Part shown: positions 1-11,600 of the stretch, piece by piece
Numbering within the stretch: the first letter of the stretch is position 1
How the letters are laid out: each line of letters begins with the position of its first letter
Assembly (NCBI GenBank): GCA_037349105.1
Contig: JAYJMM010000087.1
Location: 372,001-436,000 of the forward strand
Direction of reading: 5' to 3'
DNA: 64,000 nt
From: Limnomonas spitsbergensis
Taxonomy: Eukaryota > Chlorophyta > Chlorophyceae > Chlamydomonadales
Position numbers and translations under genes: made by a program
Notes under the pieces: model-generated
The model's database searches: none
What the model was told of the DNA's origin: nothing
Seen by the model: the letters and a program-made list of their open reading frames with translations, nothing else

Positions 1-268
1 CGGGGACGGGGACGGGGACGGGGACGGGGACGGGGACGGGGGACGGGGGACGGGGGACGGGGGACGGGGGACGGGGGACGGGGGACGGGGGACGGGGGAC
101 GGGGGACGGGGGACGGGGGACGGGGGACGGGGGACGGGGGACGGGGGACGGGGGACGGGGGACGGGGGACGGGGGACGGGGGACGGGGGATGGGGGACGG
201 GGGACGGGGGACGGGGGAGGGGGGACGGGGGACGGGGGACGGGGGACGGGGGACGGGGGACGGGGGAC
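1..268. repeat. G-rich hexamer/heptamer satellite
   Basis: About seven CGGGGA hexamers pass into about 32 CGGGGGA heptamers, with very few substitutions. Runs of four to five G every six or seven bases make this strand a strong candidate for G-quadruplexes. The array runs off the window edge, so its full length is unknown. It is not the TTTAGGG telomere type. Confidence 0.95.
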
Positions 269-326
269 GATAAAACAGAACACAGAACAAAACAGGACAG
301 TTCCTCATGCCACGGCTACAAGTCCA

Positions 327-478
327 CCTTGAGGATCTAATCGGCCCGCCAAAGGTCCGATTGGGACCAAATCCCTGGACCTACAACTGGTGGTCAAATC
401 AGCATGGCTTGCCACGAATGGGGTCTCCAACCTGAGGCCGCAGTGTAGCTGACATGTAGCTCAGTTACAAAAAGAGTA
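327..478 (+). repeat. Dispersed repeat family A, copy 1
   Basis: About 150 bp related to 16930-17080 and 39640-39785. Shared blocks include GATTGGGACCAAA, a CAGCATGGCTTGCCAC-like block, GAGGCC and GTAGCTGACATGTAGCT followed by a GTTACA/GTCACA A-rich tail. More diverged relatives are at 36290-36370 and 38100-38230. It has no ORF and may be a short interspersed element. Confidence 0.7.
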
Positions 479-687
479 ATTGTATGGAAACAACTCGAAA
501 GTGCGAGTAGAGGCCTGGCTAGAACACGAGGAGCTCAGGCAACAGGCAGTGGCTGCACTCCCCATGGTCCCGCAATAAGAGTGTGGGTGACCGCCCGATC
601 CGTCATTGCAAGCTTGAAGGTTGGTTAGGATGGTGGTTTTTTATAGGGCAGCAATGGCAGAGGTGGTCACCTTGTCAGTCAAGGTAG

Positions 688-776
688 AAAGAAAGCCACG
701 CCCCATGGGAGGCGTGAGAGTTAAGGAAACAGCGCGGCCTGCCAGCCTGGGGCCGTAGCCACATCCGCGCCGTTAC
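688..776 (+). repeat. Dispersed hairpin repeat B, copy 1 (+)
   Basis: This copy has GAAAGAAAGCC, a short inverted repeat around ACGCCCC/GGGGCGT, then AAGGAAACAGCGC and GCCGTAGCCACATCCGCGCC. Seven copies occur in the window in both orientations, all in introns or spacers. Confidence 0.75.
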
Positions 777-1055
777 CTTGTCAGTCAACTAATCAAATAT
801 TTCAAATAATTCAAATAATCGGTGAGTGGTTGTAGATAGTGGGATTTCAGGCATGTCCATTCACTTGTTATTTACTGGGTCTTACTTATTTACTTGCCCT
901 TACTTATTGTTTACCTGTTATTCCATGAAGACGAGCCTCAGGACGCCATGGTGGGAATTCAGGCATGTCCATTCACTTGTATCCCATGAAGACGAGCCTC
1001 AGGATGCCATGGTGGCACAGTACGGCATGATACAGCACAGGTTAAGCCGGATTTC

Positions 1056-1449
1056 CTGCCATGCAGGATGCTGCCATGCAGGGTGCTGCCATGCAGGGTG
1101 CTGCCATGTAGGATGCTGCCATGCAGGATGTTGCCATGCAGGATGCTGCCATGCAGAATGCTGCCATGCAGGATGCTGCCATGCAGGATGCTGCCATGCA
1201 GGATGCTGCCATGCAGGGTGCTGCCATGCAGGATGCTGCCATGCAGGATGCTGCCATGCAGGGTGCTGCCATGCAGGATGCTGCCATGCAGGATGCTGCC
1301 ATGCAGGGTGCTGCCATGCAGGGTGCTGCCATGCAGGGTGCTGCCATGCAGGATGCTGCCATGCAGGATGCTGCCATGCAGGATGCTGCCATGCAGGATG
1401 CTGCCATGCAGGGTGTTGCCATGCAGGATGCTGCCATGCAGGATGCTGC
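1056..1449. repeat. 15-bp satellite
   Basis: About 26 tandem copies of GGATGCTGCCATGCA with rare A/G changes. Because the unit is a multiple of three and lacks stops, five frames are open over it (repeating CCHAG, AWQHP, CMAAS, MLPCR and MQDAA units). These are not genes. Confidence 0.95.
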
Positions 1450-2502
1450 TCTCCCCGTGTTGCGCCCCCTACATGTGCCCGTGTCATGATATCAGGGCGC
1501 GTATATGAATGAATTATCCACACAGTACAGAAACACGGAATATTCGAATATCCTCCTCAACAATTTTCTTTTATTTTTGGGGGGGTGAAAATACCGGTTC
1601 TAATTCTCAATTGCCAACGCCACTTTCAGCTGGAAATCAGGAATTTTCGTCCATTCGTTGGCCCGCAGAAGGCAATTCAAATCTACGGCACACCTTGACA
1701 CAAAACCCTCATTTTTCTCTTTGCCATTTCTTTCCCAGAGCAGAAACTGCTCCTGGATGGTGCTCCCAGCTGCAATACGTCCCGTACGTCCCGTGCTGAT
1801 CCTTATCCTGTATAACCTTATCCTGTAACTCCTCAATGTGAAACATATTTTGTACGCCTTGCTGCCCTGACCTGCTTGAAGACGCACTGTCCAGCAACAA
1901 ACCTCTGGCGATTGCGGAACATTTCCGGCCTTACAGCTATAATTAATTAATTGTATTGTTTACCAGTATGCCGGTACCGGTGTGATGGGATTAAAATTAC
2001 TTTTTTGTTCCCCTACACAGACCTGCCTCAAGACGTTGCTGTCCGGCAACCTGCTCCTGGTACTTGTTCCAAGGCCCCCTCTGCCGGGTACCAAGCGTTC
2101 TCGGCTGTTATTAAACCCTTGTTGATTTTCTCTGAATCATTTTTTCCTGCGCCCCTGCCCATACCTGCATGAAGACTCTACTGTTCGGCGACTTGGTCCC
2201 GTACGTGATCTCAACGGCCTCCTCTTGCGGCTCCTGGTGCCAGTCAATACAAAAATGGATCCTGGCTGTCAACCATTTCTTTGTGGCTCCTGATGCACAT
2301 TAAAAATCTTTGTTCCCCGTGTTTTTCGACGACCTGCCTCATGACGCTGCTTTTCGGTGACTACCCCGGTACTCCCCGTACGACCCTACGTGTACCGTGG
2401 CCTCCTCTGGCGCCTACCGGGCGATCCCGGCCGTTATTATCTATTTGATTCACCAGTACCCGTGTATGTTAAGTATCTTTATCTACGCCCCTACACGTAC
2501 AG
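1450..2502 (+). repeat. Decayed copies of kinase-1 exon a
   Basis: No intact exon is visible. Four degenerate copies of the acceptor-side part of the exon at 2503 lie at about 1868-1900, 2021-2105, 2163-2240 and 2330-2440. Each carries CTGCCTCAAGACG-like and TCCGGCGACT-like blocks, and some have the CTCCTCTGGCGGCT block. They are separated by diverged intron sequence, and the copies are frameshifted and broken. Confidence 0.7.
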
Positions 2503-2695
2503 AGCTGCCTCAAGACGCTGCTTTCCGGCGACTACTCCCCGTACGTGTACCGCGGCCTCCTCTGGCGGCTACCGGGCGTCCCCGGCCGCGAGCAAACGAC
2601 GACGATGAACCTGATTCACTTGCCCATGGTGGTGATCGACGCTGACGGCCGGCGCTTCTGGGGCATGATGCTGCAATACGCAATTTGCACGCCCG
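2503..2695 (+). CDS. Kinase-1 exon a
   Basis: Acceptor CGTACAG|AGC and donor CCCG|GTAAG. It encodes SCLKTLLSGDYSPYVYRG, continuing through LPMVVIDADGRRFW, and ends with one base of a codon that the next exon completes (G|AC, Asp). The ATG at 2605 is in frame, but the coding potential upstream of it argues that it is internal. Four decayed copies precede it. Confidence 0.7.
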
Positions 2696-5600
2696 GTAAG
2701 ATTAACTACCGGTAACTACCGGTATATAAATAAGAGCTATATAGTAACTAATTTAAGTAAATAATTAACTAAATTTAGTAAATAATTAACTAAATAATAA
2801 CTAAACCACCGGTATAAATAAAGAATAATTACCAGTATATACCGGTAAATAAATAAATGCACCGTCAGTGATACCATATACTGATATACATATACTTGAT
2901 ATACGTCAGGCCTGACGTACGGTGCTGGTGCTAATTTGGTGCCGGTAAACAAATGTATGAACAAGTAACGCAGTAACGCAGTAACGCAGTAACGCAGTAA
3001 CGCAGTAACGCAGTAACGCAGTAACGCAGTAACGCAGTAACGCAGTAACGCAGACTCAGGCGTGGATTTGGGAAGCAACCGAGTAGGTGTGAAGTACTGG
3101 GGCTAATTACTGTTGCAGTATGTAACGGGCATGCCCAGGAATAATGTTTCAATATTTAGATACGGTAATTGAACTTGTACAGGTACTCAAAGTGGACATG
3201 ACTACCGGCAATATAACCAGGAGTGTGGACGTTTGATTTGGCCGCAGGATGGCGTGCTGATGCAGAACGCATCGTGCGGGCGCCCTTCTGATGAGCACTG
3301 ATCTCGTTATTTCTCTAAGACACACACCTCTTTGTTTTAGTTGGGGGGTGCGCGGAGTCGCTGTGCGATAGACTGGTGCTGGATTTCTCGATCTGGGCCA
3401 CCTGTTGTTAGCTCCTTGTAAGCACTATTTTGTCAGGCTCCCATTCCGAATCTAGAGCTTAACCTAGTTAAGGGTTAAGGGTTTAGGGTTAAGGGTTTAG
3501 ATTTTAACCTGGGGATATGGCTAAAGGACGGAAGCCACCTGTCTGCTGCTGTTCTTGAGCTATGAAAGGAAAGTAAACCGTTTTGCTCTACCGGTGCCAG
3601 TATTCAACTTGTTCATCTGAGGGTGCGTAATATTGAGACGGTGGAGAGGGAGAAGGGGGGATCGCTAGCACTCCAGGTGCGTCAGGTTCATACGCTGGGT
3701 CCTCAAATCAAACGTCCTTTGTGATAGGCCCGCCTGATGCTATATTTGGAGTCCTCTCACCCTTCTTTCTGATAGCATGTACATATCTGTCGATGTGGGG
3801 TTCTGGGTTTAGGTTGGAAAGCAAGCCCTAAACCCTAAACCTGTGGGTTTGAATCTGTCTGGGATACTGTTTGACAGCAATGCATTTTTTAAATAATATG
3901 TGCGTTTGATAGCAATGCCATATGCGTACGTCTATTTGTTTATCAGCGATGCATTCTTTATGAATAGGGATGCATTCTGTATATTTTTCGCGCGGTTGAT
4001 AGCGATGTTGTTTTCATATCTTACATGTGGTGATGGAGATGGCACGTGTTGAAGGCCTGTAATGGTAGCGGCGCGGACGCGGCCTAGGCCCATGCCGCGC
4101 TGTTCCCTAAACCCTCACGTCCCTGCGGGGCTTAGTTTTCTTTCTTTCTTTCTGATAGCCTGTCCTTGCCCTTCACAGACATGCAGTGGGTGATGGGACT
4201 GCGCGACCTGCAGCTGCACAAGAACACTCAGTCGGCCGACACCGTGCTCTGCGCGGCCACCGGAAGGATCCTCATGCAGAACAACGCAAGCACGTCGATG
4301 CTGGGTGAGGGTAGATAATGTATGATTCATGCGTACCAGAAGGTAAGTATCCGGATCGCTGTATACCGTATATACAAAAGCCATACATCTAATATGTATA
4401 TAATTTTGTAATCAACGGTACGACTGATTTCTGCGCGCCAGAAAGTATGGATTCGGATCGCCGTATATATAAGCTTAAGGTACACTACCGGCACGTATAT
4501 AAACAGTATACGTTTAGATTCATTTTTCCGTATACTGTAAATTCATTTTTTCGTAACCTGTAATTAACGTTGTTTGGGGTTGAGGGATCCGTTAATTGGT
4601 TGATTATCGATTGTCGACCCCAGTTTTCAGTCAGGAATCAAGAGTCTTGGTCGATTATTTGCCACGACGGCGGCATTAAAACAAATCGCTTTTTCATATA
4701 CGAGGGAAGGCAAATAGAATCTACGTTAGACGGCGTTTATACATTTTTGTAATCTACGGCACGTCTGATTCCCACCCGCAAGTGGTGGCGGTGAAAGTTG
4801 TTTTGTTGGCGGTGTGTGTGCGTCAATTTACAGTTGCAAAATGCCGCACCGGTGCGGATTTGTTGGACGTGTTTGAGGGTTTCAAGCATGCTGCGGGTTT
4901 GATTTGGGGTTGAGATTGCAGGGTTTGTTTTGTTACAGGTTGGTTGGGGATGCCGCGTGCGCTTTAGGGTTAAGGATGCTGTAGAAGGTTTTAAGGTTTC
5001 GGATTTTGGGTGCAATTTGTTGCACCTGACACGAAGTTCAGGGCTCACCTGAACATTTTGCCCTTTTATCCAGGGCAAAGGGTGTAGGGTTTGGGTCTAG
5101 GTGTGAAGTGTGTGAAGCGATCCCTGGACAACGCGTCCAGCCTCGCGTCACCCTTGATCCTTAACCCTGCATCTTGCACCCTTGATCCTGCACCCTGCAC
5201 TTAAACCCTGGAACCTGCACCCTGGACCCTGAACCCTGCACCCTGGACCCTGCACCCTGGACCCTGAACCCTGGACCCTGCACCCTGGACCCTGCACCTT
5301 CATACAAAAAGGCAACAGGCAAACAGCTGCTGACACCCTGCAGATGTCACACGAGTCTGTCTCTTAACCTTCGCCCTTCACCCTTACCCTTCACCACAAA
5401 ACCTACATCCTTTCTTACGTGTTTCCAGCTGCTTGCCTTTCAAGAATTTTACGGGTGCTTTTTAACTCTAAAGCTCTACTGTTGTTTTAGTGTTTCTGGA
5501 AGTGAACCCTGAACCCTAAACCCTAGACTTAAAGGTTAAGGATTCTCGTTGCGCATTCCCGACAGGGTTCCACGTACCTGTCTTAACTGTCAACCCTCAA

Positions 5601-8600
5601 CCCTCAAATTAAGCTGTGAAACCTAAACCCTGAACCAGAAAGCATGTGTTCCTGCTGAAATGCCTGGCGGGTTTCCCTGGGGCGGTCTCAACCCTGGACC
5701 CTAGACCCTCAATCTTAAGCCCTCAACCGTTAGCCCTGAGACCTACCTTAGACCCTGAGACCTGAACCCTTAGCTAATCGTTTCCGTTGGGCACCCCATC
5801 CAGGTTTCCTCATGTCTGTGCTGCCTTAACCCTTAACTCCAAATCCTATAGCCCAAACTTTACCCTTAACCCTTAACCCTTAACCCGTGGCTCAGCTTTC
5901 CTCTGGGGCTGTCCAGGCAGGGTTGTGCGTGCCAATCCCAGAGAGAAGAAAGCAAGCAAGCTATGCCCCGTGGGAGGCATGAGAATGAAGAAATCAGTGC
6001 AGCCTGGGCCGAAGCCACATCCACACTGCTACCATGCCTTTCCTATTCCCTGAACCCTGAACCCTGATCCCTTATTTACCCTTAATTTAAACCCTTGATT
6101 TAAAACCTGGTCCTGGCCTCAATTAATTTAAACCCTTTTTTCAAAACCTGGTCCTCAAACTTCCTACTCCCTGCTCCCAAACATTTATCTAGGTTTCCAC
6201 GGCTCTGTGCATGCCGAGGCTGAGCTGGCAAAGTTTCGCTACCCCCCGGGCTGCCCCGGCGCCGTGGCGCGCGCGGCACGGTCTGTGTTCCTCGTCCTCA
6301 CCGTCTCTGAGGACTGTTGCCGCGTCGCGGTGACTCTCCGGCACGCTTCCAGCATCCGCAAGATGCGCGGCCACGTGGATGGGGACCACAACTTCCTGTA
6401 CCTGCTCCTGGACAACGATCAGGTGGGGACAAGTGTGAACGCAAAGCCCTTGAAGCCTAGACCCTAGACCCTGGGCCCTAGCTCTCCGGCTGGCCTGGGA
6501 GATCCACTGGATGCATGGCCATGTGGTCATTTTATTTCGTTTTACATTGGTAAATGTAAACATTGGAGGTACAGCAGCTTCTTGCACCTACTGACAGCAA
6601 CCAGGCGGGTAGAAGTATTGTTTTGCTTAGACTACAGAAAGTGGGAGGCTGGCCGCCCACCCCTGGAAAACCTGAGGCGCTGAACAAAAAGCAGCCCGGG
6701 CGTGCGAGTGGCCCTTGTCATCAGCTGAGAACAGGCGAGCAGGAACAGGAAAGGCACACACCCAAGAAGCACTCAGACAGCGGCATGAACTCGTGCTAAA
6801 AAACTTTGATTTTAGGTTTGGAAGGTGTTGAGGGTTAAGGGTTGAGGGTTAAGGGTTCAGATTTTAAGTGTCGAGCCCTCAAACCCTTGACCCTGGGCCC
6901 TGTACCCTATTCTCCTGCCTGCCTTGGGGATCCATAAACACGTGGCCATATGGTCAGGTATCACAGCTTCGTGTTCCTGCCGCTAAGTGTTTAGTTAGGG
7001 CTTCGAGTTCAAAATTTGAGTGTGAAGCCCTCGAACCCTTGACCCTGGGCCTTGCGCCCTATTTCTCCAGCCTGCTTTCAGGATCCGCAGAACACATGGC
7101 TATATGGTCAGAAAGAAAGCTACGCCCTATTCGGGCGTAGAGGTGAAGGAAGCAACGCAGCTTGGGGCCGTAGCCGCATATGGTCAGGTGTCACAACTTT
7201 CTGCAGGCCAGAGGTGTATCCTCCGCCTTGGGTTACGGCGCGGATGTGGCTTCGGCCCAGGCTGTGCGGTTTCCTTAACTCTCACGCCCCCCACGAGGCG
7301 TAGCTTTCCTTCTTTCTTCTTTCTTCCGCCTTGGGGCTGAGGTCGTTCTTCTGTGTCCCTTTCCCCCACCCTCCCTTGTTGCTGAAAATATAAGATGCTT
7401 ACGATGCAGGTGGTGGTGAAGAAGCGGTGCATATTTTGTTTCTGGGTCAAAGATCATCAACCCCTCCTCCGTTCCCTCCCTCTTCCTTAACGCTGACAAT
7501 TTAAGATTTGTAGGAGGCAGCAGGTGGTGGTCTTGAAGTAGAAATGCATATTTTTGGCTCTGGGTCAACCTCCCCCCCCCCTTCCTCCCCCCTTCCTTGT
7601 TGCTGATACGAGAGAATTGTTAAGATGCATCATGTGGTGGTTCAGACGACGTGCATATTTTTTTTGGGGTCGAGATCATCAACCTCTCCTCCCCCCCCCT
7701 CCCCCTCTTCATCCCCTTGTTGCTGATAGGAGAAGATTGATAAGATGCTGCAGGTGGTGGTGCAGACGACGTACATTTTGTTTCTGGGTCGAGATCATCA
7801 ACCTCTCCTCCCCCCCCCCCCCCCCCTCTTCATCCCCTTGTTTTTTACAGGAGAAGATTGATAAGATGCAGCAGGTGGTGGTGGAGAAGAGGGGCGTCTT
7901 CCGATTCAGGGCCCAGATTGTGAACGCCGCGTTGCGCACGTTCATGTGTCTTAAGGAAGAGCAGGAGGCTTTCCAAGATGTGCAGGTCAGTGAACATTAA
8001 AATACGGTATCGAAGAAGTGTTTGATTTCCTTTTTAGTTTAATCCTGTACCTTTAATCCCCTGCCAATCATAGTTAATTAATGGCTAACTAAAATATTCT
8101 TTAATAGTTATCGACGACCTGATGATGTGTGTGTGCGCTTTTCTTGACGTCATCGTTCATACTTGTGTTCACACCCTTGTCCCACCCACCTGCGTAGATT
8201 GTCTTGAACGAGGAGCCAATCACGTACCAGAAAGTGTACATCGTCTCCCAGGTATGAACACCGTAGGTATGAGCGTAGTCATACCTGCCATCACAGCACC
8301 AAATCATAAGGGAAGGCTTCTTTAACAGAAGGAAGGAAGGGTTCAGTTCATTTAGGAACGCTTTCGTAGTTTTCATACATAATTTTTCCACGGTTGAGGG
8401 TTTTTCTTAGGATGGCATTTAGGGTTTCGGGCTTTATATATTAGGACGATTTTGAGGGTTTCGAGTTTTTTGAGGGAGCCTTTCAGGGCGAAGGGTTGTA
8501 TGAGCTTTCAGGGTGCAGGGTTCTATGCGGAAGGCTTTCAGGGATTTCGTGAGGAGGGCCTCCTTTTTCTATGAGGGATGCTGTTAGAGGTGTTTAGGGG

Positions 8601-11600
8601 GAAGGCTTTCAAGATTTTTTGTTTGTGAGGAAGGCTTCCTGTTTTTTTTTGATTTTTTTTTTTTAATTATTATTATTTAGGGTTTTGTGAAGAAGGCTTT
8701 TAGAGGAGGCCTTTATAAGGCCTACATGGTTTCGATACGCTCACGCTGTCGCTGCAATAGACATCTATGCGGCGCTTTTTCTCGGCCAACTGGTCGTGCG
8801 CATGTATATTTTAAAAATGTGCGATTTATTAAGAGAGCAGCCTCGACCAACGTCCACTGTAGCTTGCAACGTCCGGCCTTGATTTTATGAATCCTGTTCT
8901 TTCGATGTTACCCTTAGATGTTACCCGCATTTTTATATAAATTGAGACCGGCAATCATTGGATCATATCCGCGGGCAGGTTTATGTGACCACGAGGCGGT
9001 CATGGCCACGCGCGATCTGCAGCACGCAGTCACGCACACGACTTGCTGTAGCCTCGAGTTCAAACACGAAAACTAACGATTTGCCGGTATGTCACGCCGC
9101 AGGTCGATGTGACGGAGGCCTTCATGGCCAAGCGCGATCTGCAGCACGCACACGACTTGCTGCAGCCTCGATTTCAAACACGAAAATTAACGATCTGCCG
9201 GTATGCAGGTTGATGTGACGGAGGCCGTCATGGCCAAGCGCGAGCTGCAGCACGCGCACGACCAGCTAGCCGAGAAGAAGGGCCGCATGGATGTCCTCTT
9301 GCAGCGACAGCGTGAGCTCATTGAAACGCTGGGCAAGGTCAACAGCGCCAGCGCGCACCGCGGGTCGGACGAGGCCGGTCGAACCAACTCGGCCACGGCG
9401 CTGCTGATGGCTGGCGTGCGGATGCGGGTTTCGGAGGGTGCGGGTGTGGCGCGTGAGAACATCGAGATCCATCGGCTGCTTGGGCAGGGCTCGGTGAGAG
9501 GCGTTAACGGTCTAGGGACCCATTATGTCATGTCTTTGATGCTGAAGTTACGATTCAGCTGAAAATAAGGTACAATTAAGCAACTGGCCGGAGGCTGGTC
9601 CAGTTTTATTTTCATCGACGCGGTGGTGGAAATGAAAGAAAGAAAGAAAACACTAGAAAGCGTGGTTTGTTAGGAAGTACAGAGGGGAGTACCTGACGGA
9701 CACCAGCAACCTAGTTTGGGGTATGGGGTTGAGGGTTTGAAACCCTAAACCAAGGGTGAGGTGGTGCTCACTTGTACTGCTAAGCTGAGTGGGATATTCA
9801 GGGTCAAAGTTCAGGGTCAAGGATCAGGGTCAAGGATCAGGGTCAAGGATCAGGGCCAAGGATCAGGGTCAAGGATCAGGGCCAAGGATCAGGGTCAAGG
9901 ATCAGGGTCAAGGATCAGGGTCAAGGATCAGGGCCAAGGATCAGGGTCAAGGATCAGGGCCAAGGATCAGGGTCAAGGATCAGGGTCAAGGATCAGGGTC
10001 AAGGATCAGGGTCAAGGATCAGGGCCAAGGATCAGGGTCAAGGATCAGGGTCAAGGATCAGGGCCAAGGATCAGGGTCAAGGGCTAGCTACGGAATGAAC
10101 CGCGGTGCCACCTGCATTGCTCTACTTCACCTTTCTCTCCTCGCCTACAAAACCCCCATGGTATTCAGTGTTCCATTTTCATGATTCAGCTAAATCATGG
10201 GTATTCCCTACCACGTGACACCGCCTTTCCTCCCTCCCCTCCCTCCCCTCCCTCCCCTCCCTCCCCCTCCCTCCCCTCCCCTCCCCTCCCTCCCCTCCCT
10301 CCCCTCCCTCCCCTCCCTCCCCTCCCTCCCCTCCCTCCCCTCCCTCCCCTCCCTCCCCTCCCTCCCCTCCCTCCCCTCCCTCCCCTCCCTCCCCTCCCTC
10401 CCCTCCCTCCCCTCCCTCCCCTCCCTCCCCTCCCTCCCCTCCCTCCCCTCCCTCCCCTCCCTCCCCTCCCTCCCCTCCCTCCCTTCCCTCCCTTCCCTCC
10501 CTTCCCTCCCCTCCCTCCCCTCCCTCCCCTCCCTCCCTTCCCTCCCTTCCCTCCCTTCCCACACTCACACCCTCTTGACTGACTGACTGACTGACCGACC
10601 GACCGACCGACCGAGCGACCAATGTACTTGGGAAAGGTTTATAAGGGCTGCGGCACAGTATGATTGCGGCCATCGACATCATGGCCATGCCCTACCACAT
10701 GACACACGTTGTCCTTTCCTCCCTCCCTCCCACCCTCCTGATGCAGTTTGGCAAGGTTTATGAGGGCCTGTGGCGGGGCACTGTGGTGGCGATCATGATC
10801 ATGGCCATGCCCTACCACATGACACATGTTGTCCCTTACTCCCTCCCCCCACCTTCCCGATGCAGTTTGGCAAGGTTTATAAGGGCCTGTGGCGCGGTAC
10901 CGTGGTAGCAATCAAGATCATGGCTATGCCCTACCACATGAGCGACGTCGAGAAGCGCAACCGCATGGCCATCATGGAGGCGGCCATCAGCAGCTCCCTC
11001 AGCCACCCCAACATTGTGCAGGTGTGGACAGGGTGGGGACAGGTATGGACAGGGTGTGAAGCCTGTCATGGAGGCGGCCATTAGCAGCTCCCTCAGCCAC
11101 CCCAACATTGTGCAGGTGTGGACAGGGTGGGGACAGGTATGGACAGGGTGTGAAGCTTGTCATGGAGGCGGCCATTAGCAGCTCTCTCAGCCACCCCTAC
11201 ATTGTGCAGGTGTGGACTTACTTCTGGTAACCAATCATAAATTCCAAGTATCACGAAAATATAACACTGATGGTGTGCTGCCTGTCGTTTGGGTTTGGTG
11301 CCCTAATCCCCAAGCAGCGATCCCTAACCCTATGTTACCTAAACCCTCGACATCGTGCAGGTTGAGCACCACCCTGGCAGATCACTAAAAGCATCAGTAC
11401 CGGGATATAGGGATAAGCACTCTTATATTCCATACATTTGGAGTATATCATGAGTACATCACACACGTCACACTTTGCCCGTACCGTGTACATCACAAAT
11501 CACTTGGACACCCTTATATACCTAAATTATATACATTTGGGGTACATCACACACATTACACATTAACCGGAATCTCGCATGAATCACGGAGGTATAAATA

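Larger units (their letters stand above)
269..1055. other. Non-coding stretch with two dispersed repeats
   Basis: No coding exon could be supported here. It holds one copy of dispersed repeat A and one of hairpin repeat B, then a short duplicated segment with GCATGTCCATTCACTTGT at about 850 and again at 964 and CATGAAGACGAGCCTCAGGA at about 925 and 985. Confidence 0.5.

Noticed and set aside
826..1523. Five overlapping long frames encoding CCHAG, AWQHP and MQDAA repeats
   Set aside because: All come from a stop-free 15-bp satellite and no splice or family evidence supports a gene.
2605..2607. ATG 2605 as the start codon of kinase 1
   Set aside because: The frame upstream to the acceptor at 2502 is open and well composed and has tandem exon copies before it, so the ATG is more likely internal. 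It cannot be excluded.
10179..10688. Gly/Glu- and Pro/Leu-repeat frames
   Set aside because: By-products of the 9-bp polypyrimidine satellite in a kinase intron.
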